From contig JBNGIS010020322.1 of assembly GCA_049999725.1 (NCBI GenBank), forward strand, positions 1-24,368: a stretch of 24,368 nucleotides of DNA, given 5' to 3'. Both the position numbers and the translations under genes were made by a program. This DNA comes from Haplomitrium mnioides (taxonomy: Eukaryota > Marchantiophyta > Haplomitriopsida > Calobryales). The notes below the pieces were generated by a model, which saw only the letters and a list, made by a program, of their open reading frames with translations, ran no database searches and was not told where the DNA came from. Position 1 is the first letter of the stretch, and every line of letters begins with the position of its first letter. Below, piece after piece: positions 1 to 8,462 of the stretch.

Positions 1-176
1 CCTTTACAGATGAAAACGCGACCTCCTTCTGGAATCGCGACCTCCTTCTGAATGCGATTGAGACCTCCTTCGAACGCGAACGCGACCTTCCAGACACAAT
101 CGCGAACTCCTTCCAGGCACGAACGCGACCTTGCAGACACGAACGCGACCTCCTTCCTGGCACGAACGCGAGCTCA
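1..176. repeat. minisatellite of GCGACCTCCTT units
   Basis: At least seven imperfect units of about 18-24 bp share the core CGCGACCTCCTTC, spaced by CTGGAAT or CAGACACGAA variants. The related LTR at 2872-3739 holds only two such motifs (near 3014 and 3057), so the array has expanded in this LTR copy. The Arg/Ser-rich minus-strand frame across it is a by-product of the repeat and not a gene. Confidence 0.75.
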
Positions 177-672
177 CCTTTAAGAAAAACAACTCTCCCG
201 CTCAGACGCGATTTTCCCTTGCTCAAATGCACAAAACGAGTTTACAAGTGAAATGTGGTTGCAATGAGGATGCAATGAGCATCACTCGAATCGATTTAAA
301 TACTCTTTACAATACCAGCAATGTGCTGGGTTTCTATGGGCGCCCCTATTCAAAATCTATGGGCGCTTGAATCTGTGTAGGTGAAGAAGGCTATTTCCAC
401 AAGTATGGACAAGATCTAAAATCAATATTTCACCTACACTATCAGTAAGCACATGCTCGATGCATGTGCTTGCTCTATTTCATGAAAGGGACAAGACTCA
501 TAAATGTCCCTAAGGAGCCTTCTGGTGCTGACACATGTCACCACCAGGTGCCTCCACATGGCACTATCCCCAAATTCCCCTCTAAACTAGTTAGGAGCTA
601 AACTAGTGAAGAAGGTGAATTTCTGTACAAATGAACATGCTCACCAAAAATGTGAGCTGCCAATTTCCAACA
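1..672. repeat. LTR (family A), truncated by window start
   Basis: Seen: this stretch is a diverged copy of the LTR at 2872-3739. Shared blocks include the CGCGACCTCCTTCTG motif, 'aatgaggatgcaatgagcat', 'acaataccagca', 'ggacaag' and 'aatgtccctaaggagc'. Both copies end in AATTTCCAACA. The right end is 672, followed by GGGGG and then LINE sequence. The left end, expected as TGTTGGAA, lies outside the window. Inferred: a solo or truncated LTR that entered the LINE at 673. No coding potential was recognised. Confidence 0.7.
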
Positions 673-1205
673 GGGGGAATACCAAAAGGTGGAAGCCAAC
701 ATGGCAGCAATGTATCCTAGGCGACAGAATTCCAAAGGCACTGGTCGTAGCACAAGAGATCTGGTCCTTACTTAGAGGAACAGTACTTTACTCCATATGG
801 CTGTCTAGGAATGCAATAGTGTTCGAGAAGTCACACATGGATATGTACTGCTTGAAAAAGAAAATCTGGATGAGACTGATTGAGTACGGAAAGAAAGCTT
901 GGCGTGATGCTTGTAGAGATTGGATAAAGGCTCAAAATGAAGAGAAAAGAGAAAAAATTCTTGAAGCCTTTGACAGAACATGGGGTGCAAGGCATTTGCT
1001 TTGTATGACTCAGTTTACTGGAATTTTGATGTTAGTAGTAATCTGGATTGAGGGCGTTGGACTACTGTTGTTTACTAGGCTAGATCCCGAAAGGGATTGA
1101 TTGGTGGTTGGTTTTTGCCGCTCGGCCTGATTGCTGGCCACGGTTGTTCCCTTGGTGCTTCAAAGTAAAAAAAGTTGTTTGTTTTCAGTCAAAAAAAAAG
1201 AAAAG
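673..1205 (+). pseudogene. LINE-1: 3' end of non-LTR retrotransposon, reverse transcriptase C-terminus
   Basis: Seen: an open frame runs to about 1100 and contains IWSLLRGTVLYSIWLSRN, VFEKSHMDMYCLKKKIWM and EAFDRTWGARH. It is followed by about 100 bp of 3' UTR and an A-rich tail at 1191-1205. The same protein segment occurs on the minus strand at 5083-5340, and a worn copy at 8463-8811, so this is one LINE family of the window. Known: plant LINE polyproteins end in a zinc-binding zf-RVT region followed by a W..L..G..L..IW..RN segment like this one. Compared with the copy at 5083-5313, about 10 bp are lost near 1008, which shifts the frame before the family's usual stop. The 5' part (endonuclease, RT palm) is absent. 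The piece starts where the family A LTR stops. Confidence 0.75.
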
Positions 1206-1638
1206 GATGATTCACTGCATCATTGTGTAATTCCCTCTGGGCTATCCATGGAACCAAAGATTTGATGATGTATCAGGCTATTAATTAGAGGGACTAGTGT
1301 GTCTGAAGTTTCCTTTGGATATAGAAGATGTTGATAATATTTTGGATTGATGGCCTTGGGCTTGTGATCTACCTCAGGAGGACATGTGATAGATTTTATT
1401 GGCTTGAAGCTGTCGCTGAACACCTTTGTTTTGTTTTGTTTTTTCTTGACCGAAAGCAAACAAGCTTATCTACTTTCAAGCACCAAGGGTATTTACTTTA
1501 CTTACTTTGTGTCTCGACTTGAGGGAGTGTTTTGCTTTAGTCCAGACTTTGAAGTTTTGCCACCTCAGTAGTTGTATTTGGTGTGTGGAAATAAAGTTTC
1601 TGACTTCTTGTCAAAAAAACACCAAAAAACAAAAAACA
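1206..1638. other. no recognised gene; holds LINE-derived tails
   Basis: I see no coding signal. A plus-strand AATAAA at 1590-1595 is followed about 15 bp later by an A-rich run (about 1613-1638), which looks like the 3' end of another retroposed transcript. Its body is not recognised. The inverted LINE tail at 1425-1490 is listed separately. Confidence 0.5.
1425..1490 (-). repeat. LINE 3' tail fragment, inverted
   Basis: Read on the minus strand, this matches the 3' UTR end of LINE-1 and LINE-2: 'ggtgcttgaaagta', 'gtttgctttcggtcaa', then A-rich 'gaaaaaacaaaac'. It lies in inverted orientation to the LINE-1 tail at 1155-1205. Only the tail remains. Confidence 0.6.
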
Positions 1639-1704
1639 TGGTATACCAACAGTAGAATACCAGATCACACTGGTATATCAACAGTAGAACAAGTGACAAA
1701 GCTG
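1639..1704. repeat. fragment of Copia-0 LTR U3 (copy of 2699-2766)
   Basis: About 66 bp nearly identical to 2699-2766. It contains TGGTATACCAACAGTAGAA, AATACCAGATCACACTGGTA and ACAGTAGAAC. Within each copy the TGGTAT-CCAACAGTAGAA element occurs twice. At 2699-2766 this block is the start of U3 of the Copia-0 LTR, so 1639-1704 is a remnant of a second LTR of that family. Confidence 0.7.
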
Positions 1705-1850
1705 AAAGGACTATGGAGATATGTGAATGGTGAGTCTTCTAAGCCTAGTGGTAGGAGTACCAATGAGGAAGAAAGTGCAATGTAGATCCAAGCAGATAGG
1801 CATACTCAGATCCTAATCTGCCTGAGCTTGGGTAAAAAGCAATTTACCCA
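1696..1850 (+). pseudogene. Copia gag N-terminal fragment
   Basis: The plus-strand frame reads LKGLWRYVNGESSKPSG, a spacer, then after one stop ILICLSL. Known: Copia Gag (UBN2 / Retrotran_gag_2 type) begins with a segment of this pattern: LWGYVDG, K-P, acidic spacer, then A-I-LSL. The fragment is short, holds an internal TAG and has no neighbouring pol in the same orientation. It overlaps the LTR fragment at 1639-1704, whose orientation is opposite, so the two probably come from different insertions. Confidence 0.45.
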
Positions 1851-2440
1851 GAAAGAGGGTTTACACTTGCAGCAGCGACCGGAGGCGGTACAATTGATGG
1901 CCTTTGTGGCTCCTTCTAGATGAAGGAGGGTGATTCTTTTAGACATTACAAAGCTTTTGATGAAGGTGGATAGGTCTCGACAATTATATTGGCACCCGCC
2001 TTTCGCATTTTCAGGTAGAACTCTCCAAGAAGAAAAAAAAATGCTGGAATTTATTCATGATGGGTTCGTGACCACTGCATTGCGGGCTGAGATTCGCAAA
2101 GCGCCCGTTCTCCTGCTCGTGGTCCGTTTTCCTGCTCGTGATGGTTCCATAATGCTAGCATCGCCAGAGAATCGCTGGAGTTTGTTCGTGATCATTTCGT
2201 GAACACTGACATTCTGGGCTCAGAAACGTGAACAGTTCATTTTGCTGCTTGTGAGTGTACCTTAACACTGGCGCCACAAGAGAATCATTTTGCAAGAGAA
2301 AAAAAAGTGGCTTTGCTGCCATTCGCTCCAGCTACTTTCGAGAAAATAGGGTAGCCCGCTCACGAATCAAGGCATCGAGCAGATGCATCTGAGAGATTCG
2401 CGAACAGATTTTCAGGGACATTAGTGCGTTTTTCCATGGT
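1851..2440. other. no recognised gene
   Basis: Open frames here are short and have no recognisable domain. There are loose direct repeats of TTCGTGATC and CCTGCTCGTG (about 2065-2200). The stretch lies outside the Copia-0 3' LTR. It may be older flanking sequence or a worn element, and I cannot assign it. Confidence 0.4.
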
Positions 2441-2530
2441 TGTTATTGCTTGTTGACAAGTCAAAGAGAGAAATCAAAGAGCTGTAGCTGAGATTTCAGA
2501 AGGTTGATACAGCAGCTTCTTCGTATATAC

Positions 2531-2536
2531 TTTATT
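2531..2536 (-). promoter_or_regulatory. LTR polyadenylation signal AATAAA
   Basis: Minus-strand AATAAA at the position expected for the R region of the Copia-0 LTR. Confidence 0.5.
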
Positions 2537-2590
2537 GCAAAAGTATTTCTACAGCAAGCGAGCGTGTGTTGGGTGAGTACCCCTCACTCC

Positions 2591-2598
2591 TTTTTATA
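2591..2598 (-). promoter_or_regulatory. TATA box of Copia-0 LTR
   Basis: TATAAAAA on the minus strand, about 180 bp into the LTR, followed by a GGAGTGAGG segment. A minus-strand AATAAA lies about 60 bp further on (2531-2536). This order (U3, TATA, R with poly(A) signal) supports the LTR call. Confidence 0.6.
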
Positions 2599-2778
2599 CT
2601 TACAAGGCTAACCTCCCTACCACACAATACGACTGCAAATACCTAATCTGCATACATGCATACAATATATACGCTGGCATTACACCCTGGTATACCAACA
2701 TGGTATGCCGACAGTACAATACCAGATCACACTGGTATACCAACAGTAGAACGAGTGACAGAGCTCAAAGTCTCAACA

Positions 2779-2866
2779 CTCCCCTTCGAGATCAATGCAT
2801 GTACTCCAAGTTGATCTCTGAATTTTCCCAGCTTCACTGCACCCAATGACTTGGTAAAAAAATCAA
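2779..2866 (-). pseudogene. Copia-0 RNase H, C-terminal end
   Basis: The minus strand reads DFFTKSLGAVKLGKF and RDQLGVHALISKG. Known: Copia polyproteins end in D-(I/F)-FTK-L followed by F...R..LG. It directly precedes the polypurine tract and LTR of Copia-0. The frame is broken at 2866/2872 by the solo LTR at 2872-3739 and resumes beyond it at 3740, where the frame reads LSTKDQV up to the duplicated target site. The two parts are one gene split by one insertion. Confidence 0.8.
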
Positions 2867-2871
2867 CCACC

Positions 2872-3739
2872 TGTTGGAATTATCAAAAACGAATTGATGA
2901 TGACACAGCAGCGAAAATCCACAATAGGTGAGAATTGTAGGAAAGAGAAAGTGAAAACGCAAAAACGTCAGCTTCTCTGATGTCCACAAAATAAGCATGC
3001 AGCTGCAGATTCGCGACCTCCTTCTGGATTCCAAAATTGTAGGATAGTCCAAAAATCGCGACCTCCTTCTATACACCAAAAACGTAGCACATTTGCAAGT
3101 CTCCCTGCTGTGGCAGAAAAACGACCTTCCCCTTAGTCGCGATTCTGCCTACCATGCACAAAAACGAGTTCCTCCCTGCAGGCAATTCTCCTTAGGATGC
3201 ATAAACAAGGTAACAAGGTGAGACACAAAGTTGACACAAGTAATATGTTTTGCAAATGAGGATGCGATGAGCATAACCTCTGTCGATTTATATAATCTTC
3301 ACAATACCAGCAAACCAGCTGGTTTTCTATGGCGCCCAGTGAAATCTGTGGGCTTGAATGAGTCAAGCGATGGATTCCAGCAGGTGAAGAAGACCATTGC
3401 TCCCATATGGACAAGGGCAGCTCTACCAGCCGCATATTCAAATTTACCTGCACTGCTGTGACTTTTCTTTGTATGAGCGCATGCATACGCTTCCTCCTAT
3501 CTCATGCAAGGGACAAAGGAATTTAATGTCCCTAAGGAGCTCCCTGGTGCTGAGACAAGGCATCTCTAGGAGCTGCCACATCACCAAATCTAAATCCTTC
3601 ACTAGTTTAGATATCTCTAAATAATCTAGCAGAAAAAATACCAAGGGAAAAAACCCTTCTAATGATCCTCCCAGGATCAATTCTCCCTGGCAAATTTTCC
3701 AGCAGCATCAAAAGGTGAGCTGCATCTGAATTTCCAACA
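2872..3739. mobile_element. solo LTR (family A) with 5-bp target-site duplication
   Basis: Seen: starts TGTTGGAATTATC and ends GAATTTCCAACA, a perfect 8-bp terminal inversion (TGTTGGAA / TTCCAACA), 868 bp long. It is flanked on both sides by CCACC (2867-2871 and 3740-3744). It sits inside the RNase H frame of Copia-0, which continues on both sides. No internal retroelement genes lie between the ends. Known: 5-bp duplication with TG...CA ends is the mark of LTR-retrotransposon integration, and a lone LTR results from recombination between the two LTRs of one element. The strand of the parent element cannot be told from the LTR alone. A second family member is at 1-672. Confidence 0.88.
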
Positions 3740-4920
3740 CCACCTGATCCTTGGTGCTCAAATATTTCGGATCAACCATCCTTGCCAAAACTTTCTCCCT
3801 CCCATAGTGATAGTGCACCCCAATGTGCTTTAAGCGTGAATGGAAAACTGGATTGTTAGCCAGCTGGATACTGCTCACATTATCACAGTAAACCTCCACC
3901 AGTCTGTTCACAGTAACTCCCAAATCATGCAGGAGTTTAAGCAGCCATGCCACCTCACATGTAGCCATGGCTGCACCTCTATACTCAGCCTCTGTGCTTG
4001 AAAGTGCAACCGTTGGTCGCTAGTTGCTGCTCCACGCTATCCCAGTGCTACCAAATGAAAATACAAATTCACAAATGCTGATCTTCAATCGCCTGCACTG
4101 CCTGCCCAATCTGCATCTGTAAAACCAGAAATATGGAACTTCTTACCACTCTCATAAAACAGGCCATACTGAACTGTTGACTTCGCATATCAAAGAATAC
4201 AACACACTGCATCAAGGTGCGGCTTTCGTGGACTTTGCATAAATTGACTTACCAGACCTACAGCATAACTCAGGTCTGGTCTTGTGATGGTGAGATAAGT
4301 CAGACTCCATACCATCTGTCTGTAACTAGTGGGATCTTCCACCAACTGTCTTTCGTGATTACTCAGCTTAGAATTCTGATCCAAAGGAGTTGCAATTGGT
4401 TTGCAGCCTGTCATCCCATACTTGGACAGCATGTCCAATGCATATTGCCTTTGTATCATCCACATGCCCTTCTCTGTTTTAATCACTTCAATGCCAAGAA
4501 AATATCTCAGCTCTCCAAGATCCTTCATCTCAAACTTCCATTGCAGTAACAGTTTAACCTCTGTTATTGTCCTGCATACTATTTCCAGTCATAATGAGAT
4601 CATAAATGAGAATAAGCATGGTACCTTTCTCTGTTTTTCTGATATACAGTGAGTAGTCTGCATCAGAAGCGTTGAGCCCCACTGTCACAAGATATTCACT
4701 TATCTTTTTGTTCCATGCACATGGCACTTGCTTTAACCCATACACTGTCTTCTTCAATCTGCATGCATGATTTGGATTCTCCAAATCAACAAATCCTGGT
4801 GGCTGCGTCAGATAAACCTCTTCTTCTAACTCCCCATGCAAAAACACATTCTTCACATCCATTTGATGTAAGGACCATTGTTTTGCTGCAGCCATGCAAT
4901 GACTGCTCTAACTGTTGTCA
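3740..4920 (-). pseudogene. Copia-0 reverse transcriptase and RNase H, interrupted
   Basis: Minus-strand pieces, in protein order: RT start (to about 4554) with SLHQMDVKNVFLHGELEEEVY and YGLKQVPCAW; RT end (4528-4190) with MKDLGELRYFLGIEV, QRQYALDMLSKYGM and RPDLSYAVGLVSQFM; RNase H (about 4010-3745) with ALSSTEAEYRGA, VYCDNVSSIQLA and NPVFHSRLKHIGVHYH. Known: these are diagnostic Ty1/Copia pol blocks. The catalytic YVDD is lost: the matching site reads ILIYDLIMTGN (about 4585-4620), missing residues of the motif. Frame breaks occur near 4540 and between 4190 and 4010. The 5' side ends at about 4920, where LINE-2 is inserted just before TVRAVIA. Gag and integrase are absent. The element is dead. 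Confidence 0.85.
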
Positions 4921-5395
4921 TTCTTTTTTTTCTTTTTTTTTTTGGACTGAATGCGAACAACTTTATTTACTTTCAAGCATCAAAGGTACAACCACGGCCA
5001 GCAACCAGGCCGAGCAGCAAAACCATCAACTATTCAATCTCTTTCAGGATCTAGCCTAGTAAACCAAAGTAGCCCTATACCCTCAATCCAGATTACTACT
5101 AACATCCAGATTCCAGCAAACACTGTCTTCATCGCATATACAGAGAAAATGCCTGGCGCCCCAGGTTCTGTCAAAGGTTTCAAAAATGTTTTCTCTTGTC
5201 TCTTCATTTTGAGCCTTCATCCAGTCTCTACAAGCATCACGCCAAGCTTTCTTTCCGCACTCAACCAGTCTCATCCAGATTTTCTTTTTCAAGCAGTACA
5301 CATCCATGTGCAACTTCTCAAAAACTATAGCGTTTCTTGAAAGTCATATGGAGTCTGCAATCGACTACAAAAGTCATATGGAGTCTGCAATCAGC
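4921..5395 (-). pseudogene. LINE-2: 3' end with poly(A) tail, inside Copia-0 RT
   Basis: On the minus strand the frame at 5313-5083 reads MHMDVYCLKKKIWMRLVE, KKAWRDACRDWMKAQNEE and TFDRTWGARHFLC, ending at a stop after SSNLD. The 3' UTR matches LINE-1, and the A-rich tail complements the T-run at 4922-4943. The tail abuts the Copia-0 RT codons for MTTVRAVIA, so the LINE entered that element. The segment 5339-5397 is a 31-bp direct duplication containing GTCATATGGAGTCTGCAATC. The LINE frame upstream of CATATGG is displaced to 6368 by the block at 5398-6367. Confidence 0.8.
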
Positions 5396-5609
5396 TACTG
5401 TCAACAATAGGGAGTGACCCCAACCTAGTTTACTAAGTGGTCTAGCTGGCTCTATACATTAAGAACATTTTGCATGTANNNNNNNNNNCCAGCAGGGCCT
5501 GAGTCTGCGCATACATGTCTATCAATCCCAATCCCCCTTCTTTCTTTCTCTTCACGCATGTTTCTCACGCCACCGGAGCTCTGCAGACAATAGCATTCCC
5601 AGAAAGCTA
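5396..5609. other. unassigned segment with scaffold gap
   Basis: Sequence between LINE-2 and the first tandem unit, broken by ten Ns at 5479-5488. No match to other parts of the window and no coding signal. It may be the end of the block that carries the tandem units. Confidence 0.4.
5479..5488. other. assembly gap (10 N)
   Basis: Ten unknown bases. The flanks share no overlap, so this is probably a real gap of unknown size. Confidence 0.95.
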
Positions 5610-6367
5610 TATATATTAGTTATGAAGTTGTGGAGAGCAAAACTAACCACAACAACACTTAAATGGAAGCTCCAATAGTCTAGGAAAAACCTACACATAT
5701 CACAACTGTGCACACATAGAGTGCAGCCTTGACAATGTGGTGTCAGACACAAAGCTTCAGACTATTCAGCCTCATCATGTGTAGCAGTGACAAGCTGCCA
5801 CAACTTCCTGCTGGTTTCATCAGTTCCCGACAGCAGGTCCTGATCAATCGTCGTACTGAGTTTCTGCCACTTTCCGGAAGTAACGGGAAAACACAGTCAT
5901 GATGATGCCTAGCACTCCACCAAGAATCCAACTAATCAAAATCTGTCAACTCTCAAGCATCAGCTTGCGACATCATTCATTTCACTTTAGTTTGATCTTG
6001 TGAAGCAAACATCCAAGAGCATAACTCCCAGAGACGTCTGCTGAAAGGTTAGTGATTGGGGCCTTCTGCACCCTGAACATAGCACATGAAGCGCATCACT
6101 GGTGACTACTTGGATGCAGAACATCCGCTAAAGTCACTGAATATATTAGTTATGAAGTTGTGGAGAGCAAAACACACCACAACAACAATTAAATGGAAGC
6201 TGCAATAGTCTAGGAAAAACCTACACACATCACAACTGCGCAACACATAAAGGGCAGCCTTCACAATGTGGTGTCAGACACAAAGTTTCAGACTATTGTC
6301 ACTGCCACGACTGCCTGCTGGTTTTTTCAGTTCCCGACGGCAGGTCTTGATCAACCTTCGTACTGAG
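5610..6367. repeat. tandem array block 1: unit A (530 bp) and partial unit B
   Basis: Unit A runs 5610-6139 and unit B 6140-6367. The landmark TATGAAGTTGTGGAGAGCAAAAC occurs at 5621 and 6151, a period of 530 bp. B follows A closely, with small deletions (for example the CAGCCTCATCATG stretch near 6290), and stops abruptly after CGTACTGAG. Copies C-E of the same unit lie at 8902-10094. The block sits inside LINE-2, whose sequence stops at 5395 and resumes at 6368. Confidence 0.85.
5844..5942 (-). pseudogene. captured terminal exon of an unidentified host gene (unit A)
   Basis: After a splice-acceptor-like TTGACAG, the minus strand has 33 codons ending in TGA: ILISWILGGVLGIIM, then FSRYFRKVAETQYDD and stop. 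A hydrophobic segment followed by a basic tail suggests a membrane-protein C-terminus. The coding frame recurs in units C, D and E. C and D have one extra base near the exon start. Upstream in each unit (about 5990-6075 here) another minus-strand stretch stays open, VQKAPITNLSAD then SGSYALGCLLHK, which may be the preceding exon. I do not recognise the gene. The downstream part of each unit would be its 3' UTR. Only gene ends are repeated, so these are fragments. Confidence 0.5.
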
Positions 6368-6835
6368 CCATATATATTAAAGTACTTTTCTTTTAGTATG
6401 GACCAGATCTCTTGAGACCAGTGCCTTTTGGATTCTGTTGCCTAGGATGCATTGCTGCCAGGTTGGCTTTCACCATTTGGTATTCCCCCAAATGGCCAAC
6501 CCTAATCTGTTAATGATATTTCCTGCCATTTCCAGATAGTGTTGATCCTAGGACCAAGCCAGAAACAATGAATGAAATCTTCCAGTACATCCCCCTTACA
6601 GCAGACACGTCTTGCATCAATCTCAAAGCCAAGCTTCTCTGTTTTTTTCCTGAAACAAGAAAGACACAGACAGACAAAAACTTGGTCCCTTTGGGAGCCT
6701 TTGATGTCAAGTACAATGCACTTGTCAACAACACTCCCTCAAGGCAAATCCAACAATACTTGATGAGCAACATGTCAGTTAAGCTGGTCCAGACCCTCAC
6801 ACAACTTCGTACTGGATCTCATTGACTGACATGTG
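6368..6835 (-). pseudogene. LINE-2: zf-RVT segment
   Basis: On the minus strand, 6480-6368 matches LINE-1 (673-795) nearly base for base: 'gggggaataccaaa', 'ggcagcaatg', 'atcctaggc', 'agagatctggtcc', 'agtacttta'. Further upstream the frame reads VCCKGDVLEDFIHCFWLGP. Known: the zf-RVT domain carries C..C....ED..HCFW.CP. The second CP cysteine is LGP here. The match to LINE-1 stops at the CATATGG site, and the next LINE bases are at 5395, so the tandem block 5398-6367 splits one LINE. Frames are broken. Confidence 0.7.
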
Positions 6836-7303
6836 AAACAGCCAAATGGTCCAAGATCGACAACAAAGTTCGACCTGAGAAGTTGCTGTGCCTCCAATGC
6901 AATCTACAAGTCACGGAAGATGAACACCACATCATCTTCTGTTGCCCCAGATACTATGAAATCCGGGGAAGGTATCATGGACTTTTTGTAGAACAGAATG
7001 GGACAGTACAACAATTTCTCAAATATCATGATCAACGCTGGCTGGCACTCTTCTTTCGGGAACTCATGCTGCTTAGATCTCAGAAATAGGCAGAATAGAC
7101 ATAGAGACTAGAGGCGAGAGAGTGAGCATATGACTCACAAGCGGGTTTGTCCCCGCTCAACTGTTCTCAGTTAGACATGTTTTAGCTTACTACTTTTGTT
7201 TTTGCACCCCTCCGCACTCTTGTGCACATTGTACTCTCAGTCCTTATGGCCCTAGGGCTGGCTCTGGACTTTAATCGAATTGTATTCTATTCTATTCTAT
7301 TCC
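6836..7303 (+). pseudogene. LINE-3: 3' end of a second non-LTR family, nested in LINE-2
   Basis: The plus-strand frame to 7089 reads KLLCLQCNLQVTEDEHHI, FCCPRYYEIRGRYHGLF and DQRWLALFFRELMLL, then a stop, about 190 bp of 3' UTR and a (TATTC)4 end at 7283-7302. Known: CxxC...EDEHH...CP.Y..IR is the terminal zinc motif of a different LINE lineage from LINE-1/2, and a pentanucleotide tail in place of poly(A) also marks it. It lies between two minus-strand pieces of LINE-2 and so inserted there. I found no clear target duplication. The 5' end is truncated. Confidence 0.65.
7283..7302 (+). repeat. (TATTC)4 tail
   Basis: Four TATTC units close LINE-3 and take the place of a poly(A) tail. Confidence 0.8.
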
Positions 7304-7750
7304 TGAAGCTCCTGACTTGCACACCTCTTTGGACAATAAGCCACATTAATGAAGCCTCTTTGATTGATCTGCTTGTATCCCATATATCAGTCCATCTGGA
7401 GGAGTGTGCAGAGTCGATTGAACCATGTGCTTTCCAGCATTCCAGAACCAGAATGATTGTTTCCAGGTTGACGGCCGGTCCAAGATGAACCGACGGCCTT
7501 TCTTGGTGGAATAGCTGCTGAGTGGGGAGTTATCTTTCCAGACCCACATTGCAGGGTCCCCATCTCCCTCTCTGATAAATGAGCCAGGTAATTTATACTC
7601 AGCAATCTGACCTTTGGGCACTGTGCAGACTCTCATCTTCCTCATAATCACTGAAAGAGGAAGCTGGGGTCGGATTCCTTCAGCCAACATTGTAGATATT
7701 GTTTGTTGTTTTGGCATGCCTATTTCAGTTCAACTGGGCTACTCCCAGCC
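7304..7750 (-). pseudogene. LINE-2: segment between RT and zf-RVT
   Basis: The minus-strand frame 7717-7346 (123 codons) contains MWVWKDNSPLSSYSTKKG and RRFILDRPSTWKQSFWFWN. The W.(Y/W)KDG(T/S)PL...YSTKKGR pattern fits, by inference, the linker of plant LINE polyproteins between the RT palm and the zinc domain. Its strand and order agree with the pieces at 6368-6835 and 4921-5395, so all three are taken as one LINE. The upstream edge near 7750 is not sharp. The RT palm and endonuclease are not seen. Confidence 0.55.
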
Positions 7751-7784
7751 ATCTCATTTTTTCTCTTTGGTTTACGGTTTTTAC

Positions 7785-8462
7785 TGTTTGCTGCGTTTGA
7801 CAAACCTTGATGGACGTCGTACTCAAGCATAAGCACAACAGCAGCTAGTTCACGACTAACTTCCAAAGAATCTCAGAAAGATTGGACTACCAAGAGACAT
7901 TTGTTCCAGTGGTGAAATTTGTATCCAATGCTGCTTAACAGCCAGAACGGTTATGATGGAGTGAGAGGCAGGGACCTCAACTAGAAGATCTACATGGTAC
8001 AGCTTGAGGTTTCAAGCACCTGCAAAGTACAGAATATGTTTACTGAAGAAATCTCAGCACGGATTGAAGTGGTCCTGAAGGGCTTGGTATGACAAGACAG
8101 ACCAGCACTTGAGAAGAGAATGGTACTCTAAGTCTGAATTATATCGCAATTTGTATTTCTCATTCACAATGATGACATCATTCAAGGTGATCACAGTGCA
8201 TGTTGATGACCTATAGCTATCCAGCAATGATCTGGCAATGCTACACAGCATGAAGTGTAGGCTTAAACACACGTTTGATATGATACATGGAGCGTATACC
8301 ATATAATTGGCAAGCAGGTTATCAAGGACAGGAATGCAAAACACATTTAATTGAGCCAGCAGCTGTACATTGAACCTATACTGGATCCAATCTTTCAAAT
8401 TGAGGACTTCATGCCTGTTCTTACTGCCATTACATCTGACTACAACCTTTCAAAGGAGATGA
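7785..8462 (+). pseudogene. Copia-3 reverse transcriptase remnant
   Basis: Plus-strand pieces across several frames: DYQETFVPVVKFVSN, then, after a deletion, LKKSQHGLKWS.RAWYDK, QHLRREWYSKSELYRNLYFSF, VITVHVDDL (catalytic DD at 8205-8210) and LAMLHSMKCRLKHTFDMIHG. Known: this is the Copia RT order YQETF.PV.K, L.KSLYGLKQ.PRAWY, YVDDL, then the F.M.DLG block. The loss of about 40 codons after VSNAA, many stops and shifts, and HVDD in place of YVDD mark an old fragment. LINE-4 interrupts it, and it continues at 8821-8901. Confidence 0.75.

Larger units (their letters stand above)
2441..2778 (-). repeat. Copia-0 3' LTR (minus orientation)
   Basis: Read on the minus strand it starts TGTTGAGACT and ends AGCAATAACA, the canonical TG...CA ends, and is 338 bp long. 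Just upstream in that orientation is a polypurine tract (AAGGGGAG, complement of 2779-2786) and then the end of the RNase H frame. Inside it a TATA box and a poly(A) signal stand in the right order. Flanks and length fit a small Copia LTR. Confidence 0.8.

Noticed and set aside
4-192. Minus-strand Arg/Ser/Glu-rich open frame
   Set aside because: It is the reverse reading of the GCGACCTCCTT minisatellite in an LTR; low complexity, no start context.
1930-2202. Plus-strand frame of 90 codons
   Set aside because: No motif, no homologue I recognise, and it lies in repetitive low-information sequence.
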